In this document: in pieces, positions 35,701 to 48,912 of the stretch | Layout: every line of letters starts with the position of its first letter | Numbering within the stretch: position 1 is the stretch's first letter | Source of the DNA: Congeria kusceri | Lineage: Eukaryota > Mollusca > Bivalvia > Myida > Dreissenidae | DNA: 64,000 bases | Assembly (NCBI GenBank): GCA_027627225.1 | Contig: CM051034.1 | Location: 6,254,858 to 6,318,857 of the forward strand | Reading direction: 5' to 3' | Position numbers and translations under genes: made by a program | The notes under the pieces: generated by a model | The model's database searches: none | Seen by the model: only the letters and a program-made list of their open reading frames with translations | What the model was told of the DNA's origin: nothing

Positions 35701-38700
35701 TGATTTTACTCGTGTCTAACGTTCCAACCCCACTAAAACCAAACCATGCAAAATCTCTCAATCAGTTGTCAGGCGCCATGATTTTTTAAATATACCCCAC
35801 ATGTTCAAAAGATACTTTAAAATAGTTGATAACTATTCAGTATTTGGTATAGCACAATAACATTAAGCTAATTGTTAAAGTAATAATTGGTTTGTTTGTT
35901 AAACAAAAGTCAAACTGGCAGGTTTCGCTTTGTCTGAAATACCCAACGAGAATAAAAAGTGCCACTACCGGGGGAAACATTATTAGTTAGGGTCAGAGGT
36001 GGTGATGTGGAGGTAGCTAAATCATTTATTTTTGCTTGAATTTGTCGAAAAATTGAATCTTATTGAGGCACTCTGGAGTCCGTTTCCTGCGCAGAACCAG
36101 TACTAAGAAAGATCGCTGTCCAGAACGTACTATGAATGAGGATCTAAATCATGACCTCGCAGTCGCTAAGCGGACACCGTATCCACGACACCCATGCGAT
36201 TGTAGTGAAGTTAACTAAGTCACGAGCACCACCCGTGTGCCAGAGGAGAAACAAGAACAACAACACGAACGCACCTTTTTCATCAAAGGCGATGACAGCT
36301 CCATCACCATGGTTTCCGTGCTCAAAGTCTATCTGGATGTCGGGCGTCTGCCTCGTGTACAGGAACCGTAGCCCGGTAACCGAGGACCACGTGTTGAAAG
36401 CTTTTTTTAGCGTCTTCCTGCAGGCAATGGCGGGAAATCAATAAATAACTTTACTACATATTGTTTCAACACTCTAAGAGACAAGCACAATTTCTAGGCA
36501 ATTTTGTATTTATTCATCATGCATCTATTCAAAATACATTTAGCTAGATAATAACATTTCTATCGAAACGTCTCTTTAAGAACATAGATCCATGTATTTA
36601 CTCCTCAAATTCTCTAGCTGTTATTTATAGGGTTTTATCTAGGAGGGCAGAGGGGCTTGTACATTTATTTTAATGTTAAAATATTTCTTTTGAAAAAGAA
36701 ACGGCGATGCTTCAACGGCAAACGCTCTAAATTGTTACATCTATGAACGCTGTTTTTTTTCCACAAAACCCACAGTGTGTTTTATCTATTTGGCACAATA
36801 AGGAAAGTGTTCTGCCGCTGATAATGTCAAATATTACATCTGCCGATTCCGATAATTAGGACATCTGGTGGGAATACTCAGCCCAGACACAAATCGACCT
36901 AATTTTGCAGAAGAGATAAAACTACATGCCGGTAATCACATCCGGTTAAGAAATGTTTGTTTTGTGTAGCGCAGCGGTTGGTACACGCACGCTAGATTAC
37001 TGGGTTCGATCCCTGAGTATTCACAATGGCCCATAGAGAAAACCTAAGTAAAATTCGTAAATTCATAAAACTTATTATGTATAAGTAGTTGTTTAGTGTA
37101 GACAGGTAGATCTTTTTACATTAAATTGTTCTAAACCAGTAAATATTGCTTAGATGTTAGAGTATTTTATCCTTTTGTGAACAACATAATTGGATTTTAC
37201 ATTGAACATTTGATCGCAAATTTTCACTTAAGTTCAACTGTAAGATTTCCCTTAGAAGCTTTGTGAATACCAGCCTGGGGTCGTATTTCAGAAACATCTC
37301 AGATAATATTTTATCGTTATCCTTAAGTTTGTTATTTTATTTAACTTTTTATTTCGTGTTCCTAGTACATTAATTTTTCATTTTTCATTTTTTACCATCA
37401 TGAGACGATTTGGAGCGCGCAAGACCCAGGTCCATACCTGCAAGGTCAAGGTCTCACATAGAGGTCATTATAATATAGATAATGTACTATGAACACGAAA
37501 TAAAAAGTTAAATAAAATGACGAATTTAAGGATAGAGATAAAATAATTAGTTTTCATTAATTTTAGCTATAGTATTCATAATTGTTTGTTTTACGGTAAA
37601 TGGATTCACAAATGTATTGTTAGCTTTAAACGTATAACATTTTGAAATGTTTAACATAAAGTGAAATATTTTAAGATAACTAAAGATGTGTCTGGAATAT
37701 GCCCCCAGGTCTCTTATAGGACAGGTAGGTTTCTTGTGGGCATGTATCATATTTACCACAGGCCCAATGGCGAGATCTTCTTCGTGTATTTACTGGCTCT
37801 CCAAGTGAGAATAGACCGTCGCCAGCGGGGATCTGTGGATGAAAAAAATACCAAGCCATGTACAGGGGCACAATTCATAAACCACCATAGTACTATCGTA
37901 GGTCAAGTCCGTAAATCACCCAATTCGCATGACAAGTGTTCTGAAATCGTATTTTAATTCAATATGTTATGATTGTAGTTCGATGATTAAGAAACTAGGA
38001 GATTAGCTAAGTCACAAATAAATCTGATTTCTGGGTAGAACCAGTAGTTGGGTGTTTTTTTAGAAGAATGCTTGAATACCATCTGTACAGAGATCGAACT
38101 TACGACCTCCGATCGACAAAATAAACCCCATTGAATAAACTGCGTTATTTCAACACTGTGAACTAAAGTTTGTACCCACGCGCACTATAAATTAATATCG
38201 TTTTATGTTGTTTTCTATTCGAGTTTTTTTGTATGCTTCTTTCGTTTAATAATCATTTCAAAATTAGACAACATGACGGGATAAATATCATACTAGGTAA
38301 GTGTTGAATACAGATGAGTTTATTTGCTCGGCACGGAAACGTGAACCACTTGCCAGGGCTTTTGGTTTAGGTTTTCTAAGCCTTGCTAAGCAAGTGTTTG
38401 TCACAGGATTTGACTGCAGTCCTCTACCGGTGGAGTGTTACAGGAAACGTTATGACGGACAGACAGAAAAACCGACAATTGCAAAACAATATGCTGCCAT
38501 ATTTTTGTGTGAACATTTCTGCCAAGTAATTTTAAAATCCATCCAGAAATGACAGACTTATAGAGTGCCACTAAAAACAGACCCCATTCTTGACATTCGA
38601 CCGTGACCTTGGAGGTCCGGACCATGGGCGTTGCGTGCGACACATCGTCTCAGGATGGTGAACATTTCTGCTAAGTAATTTCAGAATCCATCAAGAAATG

Positions 38701-41700
38701 ACAGAGTTATATCAGGGACATGAAAAAAGACCCCAATGATGACTTTTGACCTATAAGTGTGACCTTGACCTTGCAGGTATGAACCTGGGCCTTGCGCGCT
38801 ACAAATCGCCTCATGATGGTGAACATTTCTGCCAAGGAATTTCGAAATCCATCCAGAAATGACTGAGTTATAGAGCGGACACGAAAAACAGACCCCAATA
38901 TTGACCTTTGACCTCTAAGTGTGACCTTGGCCTTGTTGGTACGGACCTGGGTCTCATGATGGTGAACATTTCTGCCAAGTAATTTGAAAAGAAATCACCG
39001 AATTATAGAGCGGACACGACGGACAGAAGGACACGCGCAAACCTATAGTCCCAAACCGGTTTCACCGGTCGGGAACTAATAAACTTATGTTGATTAAACA
39101 CTAATCTAGTATTCTCTTTGACTTGAAAATGTTTTCAATCGCAAGCACATAAAATTCTGACCATTTTGATATCATTTTATAAAATATAACTAATTCCATT
39201 TTCACACCCAATACATTTATATTGAAATTAAGTCGAAATTAAATTAAGACCTTACTCGGCAGCTTGGTGAATCTGCGCCCTGGTTACGTTCGACACATTG
39301 ACTCAATGAACAGTAACGTACTGGCAATAAGGACAAACATAACACTGATATTTAATTAACTATTTGCATAACAAACAACGCAAGTGTATCTGCCATATAA
39401 TTAATTAAAATGCAAGGATATAATGAAGTAACCATCATCATTCGCTCTCACCGAATTTAAATAAAGCTATAAAACAGGTGTAAGAGAAGGTTAAACTATA
39501 TGGACAAAAATCCGACGTATTTAAAAGACATTAAACACTTTTGATGCATGAACTACATAAATAAGATGTAGTTGTGAATTGGCGAATATGGACCATTGTT
39601 TATAACATTTGTACAAAAGGACTTGTCTCATTTGCCCATTTATACACTCATCAATTCCAATGTTTGAAGAATGAAACTTTCTAATTTTACAATATTGGCG
39701 TTCAGTATCGGAATCTAATTGGTGAATAAGCATTATCACTAAAATATCTGTAGAAATGGAACCGTATTTATTAATGGAGAATAATGATTTTCACTTACAA
39801 TTATATTTTGAAAATGGAGCTAACTTACTGGAGAATAAGGACCATTGCTTACAATATCTGTACTACGGAAATGGAACTGTCTAATTGGAAAATAAGAGTT
39901 AGCACGTACAATATATGTAGAAATGAACTGTCTAATTGGATAATACGGGTTAGCGCATACAATATCTGTAGAAAAGGAACTGTCTAAATGGAGAATAAGA
40001 ACTATCGCATACAATATCTGTAGAAATTGAACTGTCTAATTAGAGAATAAGGGTTAGCACTTACAATATATGTAGAGATTGAACTGTCAAATTAGAGAAT
40101 AAGGGTTAGCACTTACAATATCTGTAGAGATTGAACTGTCTAATTAGAGAATAAGGGTTAGCACTTACAATATATGTAGAGATTGAACTGTCTAATTAGA
40201 GAATAAGGGTTAGCACTTACAATATATGTAGAAATGGAACAGTCTCAATGAAGAATAAGAACTATCGCATACACTATCTGTATAAATGGAACTGTCTAAT
40301 TGGAGAATAAGGGTTAGCACATACACTATCTGTAGAAATGGAACTGTCTAATTAAAGAATAAGGATTATCACTTACAATATCTGTAGAAATGGAACTGTC
40401 TTATTGGAGAATACGGATCGTCCTCTCTCTGGTCGGGAAACGCACAGCGTGGTTCCTTCATTACTTTGACTGTCTTTTTATTTAATCTTCCCGTCGCTTT
40501 GAGCCCAAAGAACTCCTGATATAACCTGAAAAGGGGAAACTGGGAATAAAATTAATCTAGTGATAATGAGTCTGTTTGGGAAATGTGTGGTTCTACTAAT
40601 TGTCCGTTTAAATACATGCACATTTTACAGAACAGGTTCAAAACACGACTAGATAAACGAAGAATATTATGTTGTTGTTTTTCTAAAGAGTTTATGAATC
40701 TCTCTTATGATACGAGTATAGATATTCATTTAGTCTTCCTGTGAAGTAAGGGATATAATGGTTGGGGATAAAGTTTTGAACCAGATGTCACAGGGTTGAG
40801 CCCAAAACCGTGGGCTATACTTTACTGACTTGAGAAGTTTGAATTAGCACGTGCTTCCGACGTTACATATTTAAATCATACACTTCACATGTACGAAACA
40901 AAAACTAAGAACAAGTTCGTTTATATATCGTGACATCTTTATTTCAAACGAATATGATTTACACACGGATACCTTACGATTTAGGCTGAATAAGCAGGAT
41001 TTTTTCTGAATTGTGGTATGATATCTAGTTTGACCAACAGCGCAGCAAACAACTCAGGGTGTCTTCAATAAAGCTAAAATACACTTTGGCATGCATTATG
41101 CTGAACATATAGGGCATGCTCTAACCGCGTTATTTATTACCGAAAACATAAAAACCATGATTAAGGAAGGCATTTATCACTTCTGCAGAAAATTGTGCCA
41201 ATTATCGGAGGGCATTGACAACATAAAGGCGCATATTCACGACTGAGTGCAAACTCACAATGTCATGCCATTTTGACATCTTTTACTGCCAATGGTAAAA
41301 CATATAAACAGGTGTCTAACCTTAGATTATTAGATAAGATGGTCGATTTCGCGTGTATTTCAGTGACCCGCGATGTTTTCTTTATGTTTAGGACGGCATT
41401 TAAAATATCATTATTACAATACCGGTTATTCGGTGGGCAATAAATCGGCTTCGAAAGGCCAATTAACTTTCTTTCGCAAACAGAGTTAAACGATTCTTTG
41501 CAATTTGTTACGAAGCAAAGGTTATCTCTACAGAATCACTAATTACATATACTGACATAGTTAGGCCAGTTTAACGTTTGTTACGGTAGTTTCCCCTCAC
41601 GGTACATGTAGTTTCCCCTCCCACAACATATACAAAGAAACGTTTGTAGAATGGACTTTTGAAGTCCTTTAAATATACAGTAGCTTTTGATACTGAACAA

Positions 41701-44700
41701 GTATTGAACGTTTCAAATGGATGCCATTGATAGTTGTTGAGAAATGGACTCTGACAAAAAACTCAACCGAAAAACTAAACTAACGCAGACGCAGACGCAG
41801 ACGACAGAGCGAATACAATAACTCGACTTTTTTTTCTTCGAAAAGGCGAGCTAAAAACAATTTGCCAACCATACTTTATTCTATGCATTACCTGATGGCA
41901 TGTTTTCGGTCAAGCTTTGAGTGGACCTGGATCTTCCTATGTGAAATCTCCTCCGGTATTGTTCGTAGATACCCGTATTTTTCTAGATATTCCTGAAACA
42001 AGAAAACAGACTGTAAGACCTAAACTAAAATATGTAAAATACAGACATTACTGCATGAACTGCAACTAAAGGGTGGATCGAGAAAAATAATTATGTTCAT
42101 TATAACAAGAATAAATGTAGTTACTTTCAGTTTGCGTACACGTAAAATGGGCCTATTAAGGTCTCACACCCGTAGCTGACGTTTGTAAGACTGATAGTTT
42201 GTACTTGAAAAACACTGCATAAAAGCAATATAACGTCAGGAGCAATCGTATAATTCAATCGAAGAAAATCAATACAAAAACTTATTACTGACATATTCTT
42301 TTCAAAACTTATATTTTACTCCATAACTGTATTAATTTTCTCTTACAATGAAGAGAGTGGTACTCATTTCCCCAAATTTCATACTAAATTCAGGGCAACA
42401 ATTGTCTTTTTTTCAAAGTCTTATGCGGGATTATTTAGCAAAATATATCTTCTTTGTAGTGGTCGTGTGAGATAAAACAAAACACAATTAAGGAAGACAC
42501 TGCACCAAAATCTTGAAACCCAGGTTTAAACAAGCTTAACATACCAAAATATGTGAACATGTCCATAATAAAATACAGTCTTATTATAATATTAAAACAT
42601 CTGCTGTAGTTTATGAATATATTACTTAATGCGCATTTCAAATAAACTTTTGTTTATATGTTATAGAAACATTCTTATCAGATTTGCACCTTCTAAGCTC
42701 ACCAAAATGCACCCATAATTCAACGACTTTGAAATGCATTCACAGAATGCGCAGCAATTCTATTATTAAGACAAAAAGTAATATTTGAAGGTTTTTTGAG
42801 TTTTCTTAAACCTCCTGGTTTCGTGTTTGCAGCAGTTGTGAGAAGCGAGAGCATGTATTATATCACGCCTACTGATGTAGAGTTTCATGAATGTATTACT
42901 TTTATGTCAAAAATATTCATTAACAAAATGACTAATGCCCCATTTGTATGTATGTGCTAATAATTAAACTCGTAATACTTTTGTCTTTGCGATTGTTTTA
43001 TAATGAGCTAGTTTAAATATATTGAAGAAAATTAACGACGGCGTATAGTGTACATCTATAATAGATTCAATCTATTATGGAGTCTGAACTAATGTTTTTT
43101 TTTTTGTTTCTTAGAGCGATGTCTTGCAAAATATATCAGCGAAATGTTAAGAGTGACGCGTTATGTCGTAACTCAGGCACGAAACATCGCAAATCAATTA
43201 GAAATTAAACTATCCTAATGTTATCCTTTTTTGGAAATGTCCCTATTTATGAACTTATATTTGATAAAATTGATAAATACCTGTTCCTTTTTCCATCAAG
43301 GGCACTATCCTACAATAGTACTGACAGTTTGTTTCGCTGCAGTTATTATGCCTCTTTTCATATTTTATAACTGGAAGTCTGCAAACGCCATAATTTTTAC
43401 AACATTGGTAAAGGAGTGTCATCTATTTGTGCAAATAAAATAAATCGCCTAATAATGAATTTTTTTTTCATAAAGGACAAGGTATCGACTCAAATATTTA
43501 GTGTAACAGTGTTCCTTAGTTGTGAAGAATATTTAAAGAAACAACAGTTTATCACTTCAACCAATATAGTCTACATTCGAGAATGTTTTCTGCAACAAAT
43601 CTGCGTGGATTATCAAATTGTACGTGAATAGCTAGCTAGGACACCAGAGTCGGAAAACACCGTATTACACGTACATTGTACACTGTTTGAAGAAAAGCTG
43701 ACTCTGCTAAATGTGATACTCTTATATGCGTATAATTCGTGTATGAATATAACAGTGATACCATTCCATCCGACTTCGTATAGACAAATACGCACATAAA
43801 TATCATCCAATCTGACATCAGATATACCTGTACGTACAGTTATGATAGCGTATAAATTGGATCGGTCAACTGTGCGTAAAAAAAGAAACGTATCATTCCC
43901 GACGGTGAAACAAACAATTCCCGTGACTAGGTTATCACGACTACCATCGCCAAGACCTTAAATAAGGCATCGTATTTGTATTACACGAAACTTCAAACGA
44001 AAGGAGTCATCGATGCACACAAGTCAGTGATAGGATATTATCCGCATGAACAAAAAACAAAGAATGAAATTTTTCTGCATGTCAATATCTTTTGACAGTG
44101 GCTAGTTGACGTAGTGAGTTATTATTTAAGATAGTTCGCCTCAAACACATTTCAAAGTTATCTTTGTCGGTATCGGCGGTTAAATCTACAAAATCAATTG
44201 CATAGTTTTGCTCAGAGTAAGTGCACATTAAGTGAGAGTTCACGGTTACGAAAAGGCTAACGTAGCAAATATTGCTTTTTTGTTTGGGTAATAAACTATA
44301 AAACACTCGGAAAACGCAGTATAACAGTATGAAGTAGAAAACACTCAATGACGTAGTGTAACAGTCATGAAGTAGAAAAAAAACTCGGAGAACGCAATGC
44401 AGCAGTCATGAAGTAGGAAACACTCGGAGAACGCAGTGTAACAGTCATGAAGTAGAAAACATTCGGAGAACGCAAACCCAAGGATAAAACAATCCTTGAT
44501 CCATATGTTGATCCGGATCACAACTGAAATTAAATCATTTTTATGAGTGTTTGGGTAATAAACTAGTATACACTCGGAGAACGCAGTGTAAAAGTAATGA
44601 AGTAGAAAAAAACTTGGAGAACGCAGTGTAACAGTAATGAAGTAGAAAACACTCGAAGAACGCAATGTAACAGTAATGAAGTAGAAAAAAACTCGGAGAA

Positions 44701-45078
44701 CGCAGTGTAACAGTCATGAAGTAGAAAAAACACTCGGAGAACGCAGACCCTAGCCAAGGAAAAAAAATTATTGGATCTAGATGGTGATCTAGATGGTGAT
44801 CCTCATCACCACCGGGCTCTAATGAGTGCTGCATTATTCCCTGAAAGCCCATGTAAATCTGTTAAGAAACTTTTGCGTAAAGTTGCGAACCAACCGAGAG
44901 ACAAATCGACGCCGGCAAATCCCTATTCTTCTGCTTCAAGTTTCACGTTTATAATTAAGCAATTTACAATTATCTGAGTCTGTTTTTGTCGCTTTTGTTG
45001 TTGTAGTCGTTTTTATTTCAGATAGGAATAACCTTACTTTTAAAACAAAAAATATTCGAATACCACCACCACTACCAC

Positions 45079-45118
<40 letters not shown>

Positions 45119-48100
45119 AGCTGCTGCTGCTGCTGCTGTAACTTCTTCTTCTAGTACTACTACTACTGCAGCAACAACAACAATAACTACTACTACTACT
45201 ACTTCTACTACTACAACTGCAACTGCAACTGCAACCGGAACTACAACAACTACTAGTACTACTACTTAGACCACCACCACTAACACGACCGCCGCCGCCG
45301 CAACCGCCGCCACCATCATTATCACCACCACCCCACCACCACCACTGCTACTACTAATAATAGATATAGCGAGTACACGCTTCAAGTGACTTTATGCTTA
45401 AAAGAACCCAATACGATTGAACAAACATGTCTAATTATTATTTACAAGGCTTCTGTATTGTACGGCTTTAAGATAAATCAGTCATCAGAATCCTGTTATT
45501 TTCCGATCATTGTGTCAATTGTTAAGTGATGAATTGTTAAATGATGAGCGCTTTATGGTACCCTGCAGTGTAATTTTCGAAACTCGACACCGTAGCGGAA
45601 CCGATACTTTATGCATTTATAAATGACCACATCAAAAATCTATGGTCACAAACCCGGTTTCCGTAATTTGTCTTAAAAGGCGCATTATAGGTACTTGTTC
45701 TAGTGATTTCTTTCAAACAAAAGACTATATATTTAACGCATCCAGACCGGGTATCTTAGTATGTTTGGACAATGGTTGCATGACCGAATCTCCTGTGAAA
45801 ACGCACACAGTCCGGATCGGATGTTTAAACGCTTTATCATGTATGTTTCTAGTTGACTACATACATCAATCAATGAACACCGCGATATTTGTCTATTGTC
45901 CTCTAATTTTTAAGTGAAAAAGTAACATTTATAAAACAGACTGATCAGATAGATAATAAAAAGATTGAATACAAAGTTACGAACGTTAAAATTCCAAATT
46001 CTATTATTGCCGATGTGTGAGGTATTACATAAATATGCACATGTTGTTGAAATCAAACTTATTTAACAAGAGCTGTCAGAGGACAGCGCGCTCGACTATT
46101 CGAAGTATTCAGTTGGTACATATTTTGGATAGTGAAAGGGGCATACATTTGTTAAAATACAAAACTTTCAAGTGAAGCCTTGTATAGTTTATGAATTTTT
46201 GGAACAAAAACTTTAACCACAAAGTCTATGTAAGAAGTGGGCTAACTCTGTCAAAATACAAAACAGAGTTATGGGTAATGTTGCCCCTGATACTAGAGTT
46301 GATGACAAAGGTTAGTTCCAAGTTCCAAGTGAATATCTTATGTAGTTTTGAAGCTGCAAACCTTTTGAATATGAACATTAACCAGAAAATCTATGTGAAA
46401 AAGGGGCATAACTCTGTCAAAATACAAAACAGAGTTATGGGTAATGTTGCCCCTGATACTAGAGTTGATGACAAAAAAGGTTAGTTCCAAGTTTCAAGTG
46501 AATAACTTGTGCAGTTCTGCAGTTACAAAACTTGTTAATATAAACTTTAAACAGAAAATCTAAGTGAAACGGGGCATAGCTCTGTAAAAATACAAAATAG
46601 AGTTATGGGGAATGTTCACCCTGATAATGGAGTTGATGACAAAGGTACATTCCAAGTTTCAAGTGAATAGCTTTTATAGTACTGAATTTATAAAACTTTT
46701 GAATATAAACTTGAATCAGAAAATCTGTGTGTTTAAGGGGCATAACTCTGTCAAAATACAAAACAGAGTTATAGGGAATGTTGCCCTTGATACTGAAGTT
46801 GATGACAAAGGTTAGTTCCAAGTTTCGAGTGAATAACTTATGTAGTTTTGAAGTTACAAATCCTTTGAATATAAACTTTAACCAGAAAATAATGTGAAAA
46901 GGGGCATAACTCTGTCAAAATACGAGACATAGTTATGGGGAATATTGCCCCTGACACTGGAGTTGATGACAAAGATATATTCCAAGTTTCAAGTGAATGA
47001 CTAATGTAGTTTTGAAGTTACAAGACTTTTGAATAAAAACTTTAACCAAATTCAGACGCGGGCGCCGACGCCGACGCCGGGTGTAGTAGGAAAGCTCACA
47101 TATTCTTCGAATAGTCGAGCTAAAAATGACAAAGTTTTGCACTGAAACTCGTTTAGACTTTCAATATTTATAAAGTCTATTATCGTCGGTCGTTTGCCTA
47201 AGCCGAGGTCGCGTGTTTTCTTTAATAGCATGTTGTTTCAAAATCATGGCAACCGCACAAAGACTGTATATAATTCTATACCCGTTTACAATACGTGGCT
47301 TTTAAAAAATATGACAACCGTAGAAAGACTAAATAATTGAATCCAGACGTGTATAGTAAGGTGTCACATTAATCTTAAAATTTAAACTAACTCGTTATTT
47401 AATATATATTATTGAAGCCACAGGGACCTAGACCAATAAAAATACCCTATACAAAACCGCTTTTTAATATTTTCCAAAGTATTGCATTCTTATAATATTT
47501 ATATTTATTTGCATAACACTATTGTTATTAGTACTCTATAAATAAGAACGGTTTGTTTTTATTATGAATGGTCATGAGACGTCATTATATAATTACACTG
47601 ATCATGTTTCAATAAACATGTATGTGTTTAAGCAATTTACTAACTATTTTGAAAATTAAACCTGTAATATGTATCCCTAGAATTTCTAAAGGTACAATCA
47701 AAATACCCCAAACATTGGCCAAGCAATTGAACACCCGTTCGGAGATAATATGCAACCAAAAATCCCTGATTCCTATTACCAGGTTTTTGTTTTATTAGAT
47801 ACATACATGTAGAGTATACGGTCGTCAAAAACGTATTCAATACTTTTGTTGCATTATTTTATTTAATACAGTTTTTGTCAGACAGCTTTCTTCCGCGTGT
47901 CTGGAAATTAAGAATTAAAAATGTTATATGGCAAGTAAATCAAACTGTTTTAGCTGTTTGTATAATACATAATCCTGTTTCCGCCTGTTAAATTCCAGTC
48001 TTTATCAGAAGGCTAAAATTGGATAACGCGAAATGTATTGCGCATTTCAGCACACAGGAATTTCATATACTTTCGAATGTTGGACGATAATTCTCACCTT

Positions 48101-48876
48101 AACATTTATTACCATATTCGTGTCTCTACGTTTTACCAAAGTGCGAGATCTGCAGAAAATAAAAACATTGTGGTATTCACGCACCGTCGCATTTTTCTGT
48201 CATATCTTGAAAATAAGAATTAAGAGTTAGCTGTAAAGTCACTTTAAGAAACACTTTAAGATGTTTGTATAAGGAGTTGTCTCATATACTGTCGTTGCCG
48301 TAACATAATACGCAGCAGTCGGAAAGTGTAATACTATAATGGGCCTAGAGAGCAAAGTTTTATCAAGCAACCTTCTCAAGTTTGCGCTGAAACAGATCTT
48401 TAACACGACATTACGTGATAATATCTCTTTCATTCAGATTTAAGAAATAAAGACGCCTTTTTAAAAGACATTATTTACACTAAGTAAATATTAAAATCCT
48501 ATTTAAGGGTGTAAGAATCATTCCAGCTTCAATACTGGATCAGATTGTATAATCTAGTTTTATTATATCAGTGATTAATTGCGTTAATTAAATACACATT
48601 GAAAAGCGTTTATGTCACTCGCAGGTTCGATGTATTGAGCTATATTTTTTTTAATGAACTGTGGAAGTTTCTTATTTAAAAGCAACTGTATCTCAAGACT
48701 GGGAAATGTTAACAAATCGATAACAGATAGCTGTTATTTAGTATTCAATATTACACGAGTTTTCACAAAACGTGTTCCTTACATTTTATAATTCCCTCTT
48801 GCTGCTACAGCTTAGTACTGCTATTGGTACTGGTACTGCTACTGCTGCAGATATTACTAGCTATTGCTGATAGATT

Positions 48877-48912
<36 letters not shown>

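Noticed and set aside
40746..40810. tRNA-like sequence with GGGTTGAGCCC
   Set aside because: B-box-like only; no box A or stems I can support.
44771..44977. 68-codon ORF starting MDLDGDLDGD
   Set aside because: Starts in a short tandem duplication (GATCTAGATGGT) and runs into the inverted repeat shared with intron 9; absent from copy B.
48239..48433. Small gene shared by both duplicates (with 60527-60733)
   Set aside because: Substitutions between the copies are mostly amino-acid changing, so the shared frame reflects DNA similarity.
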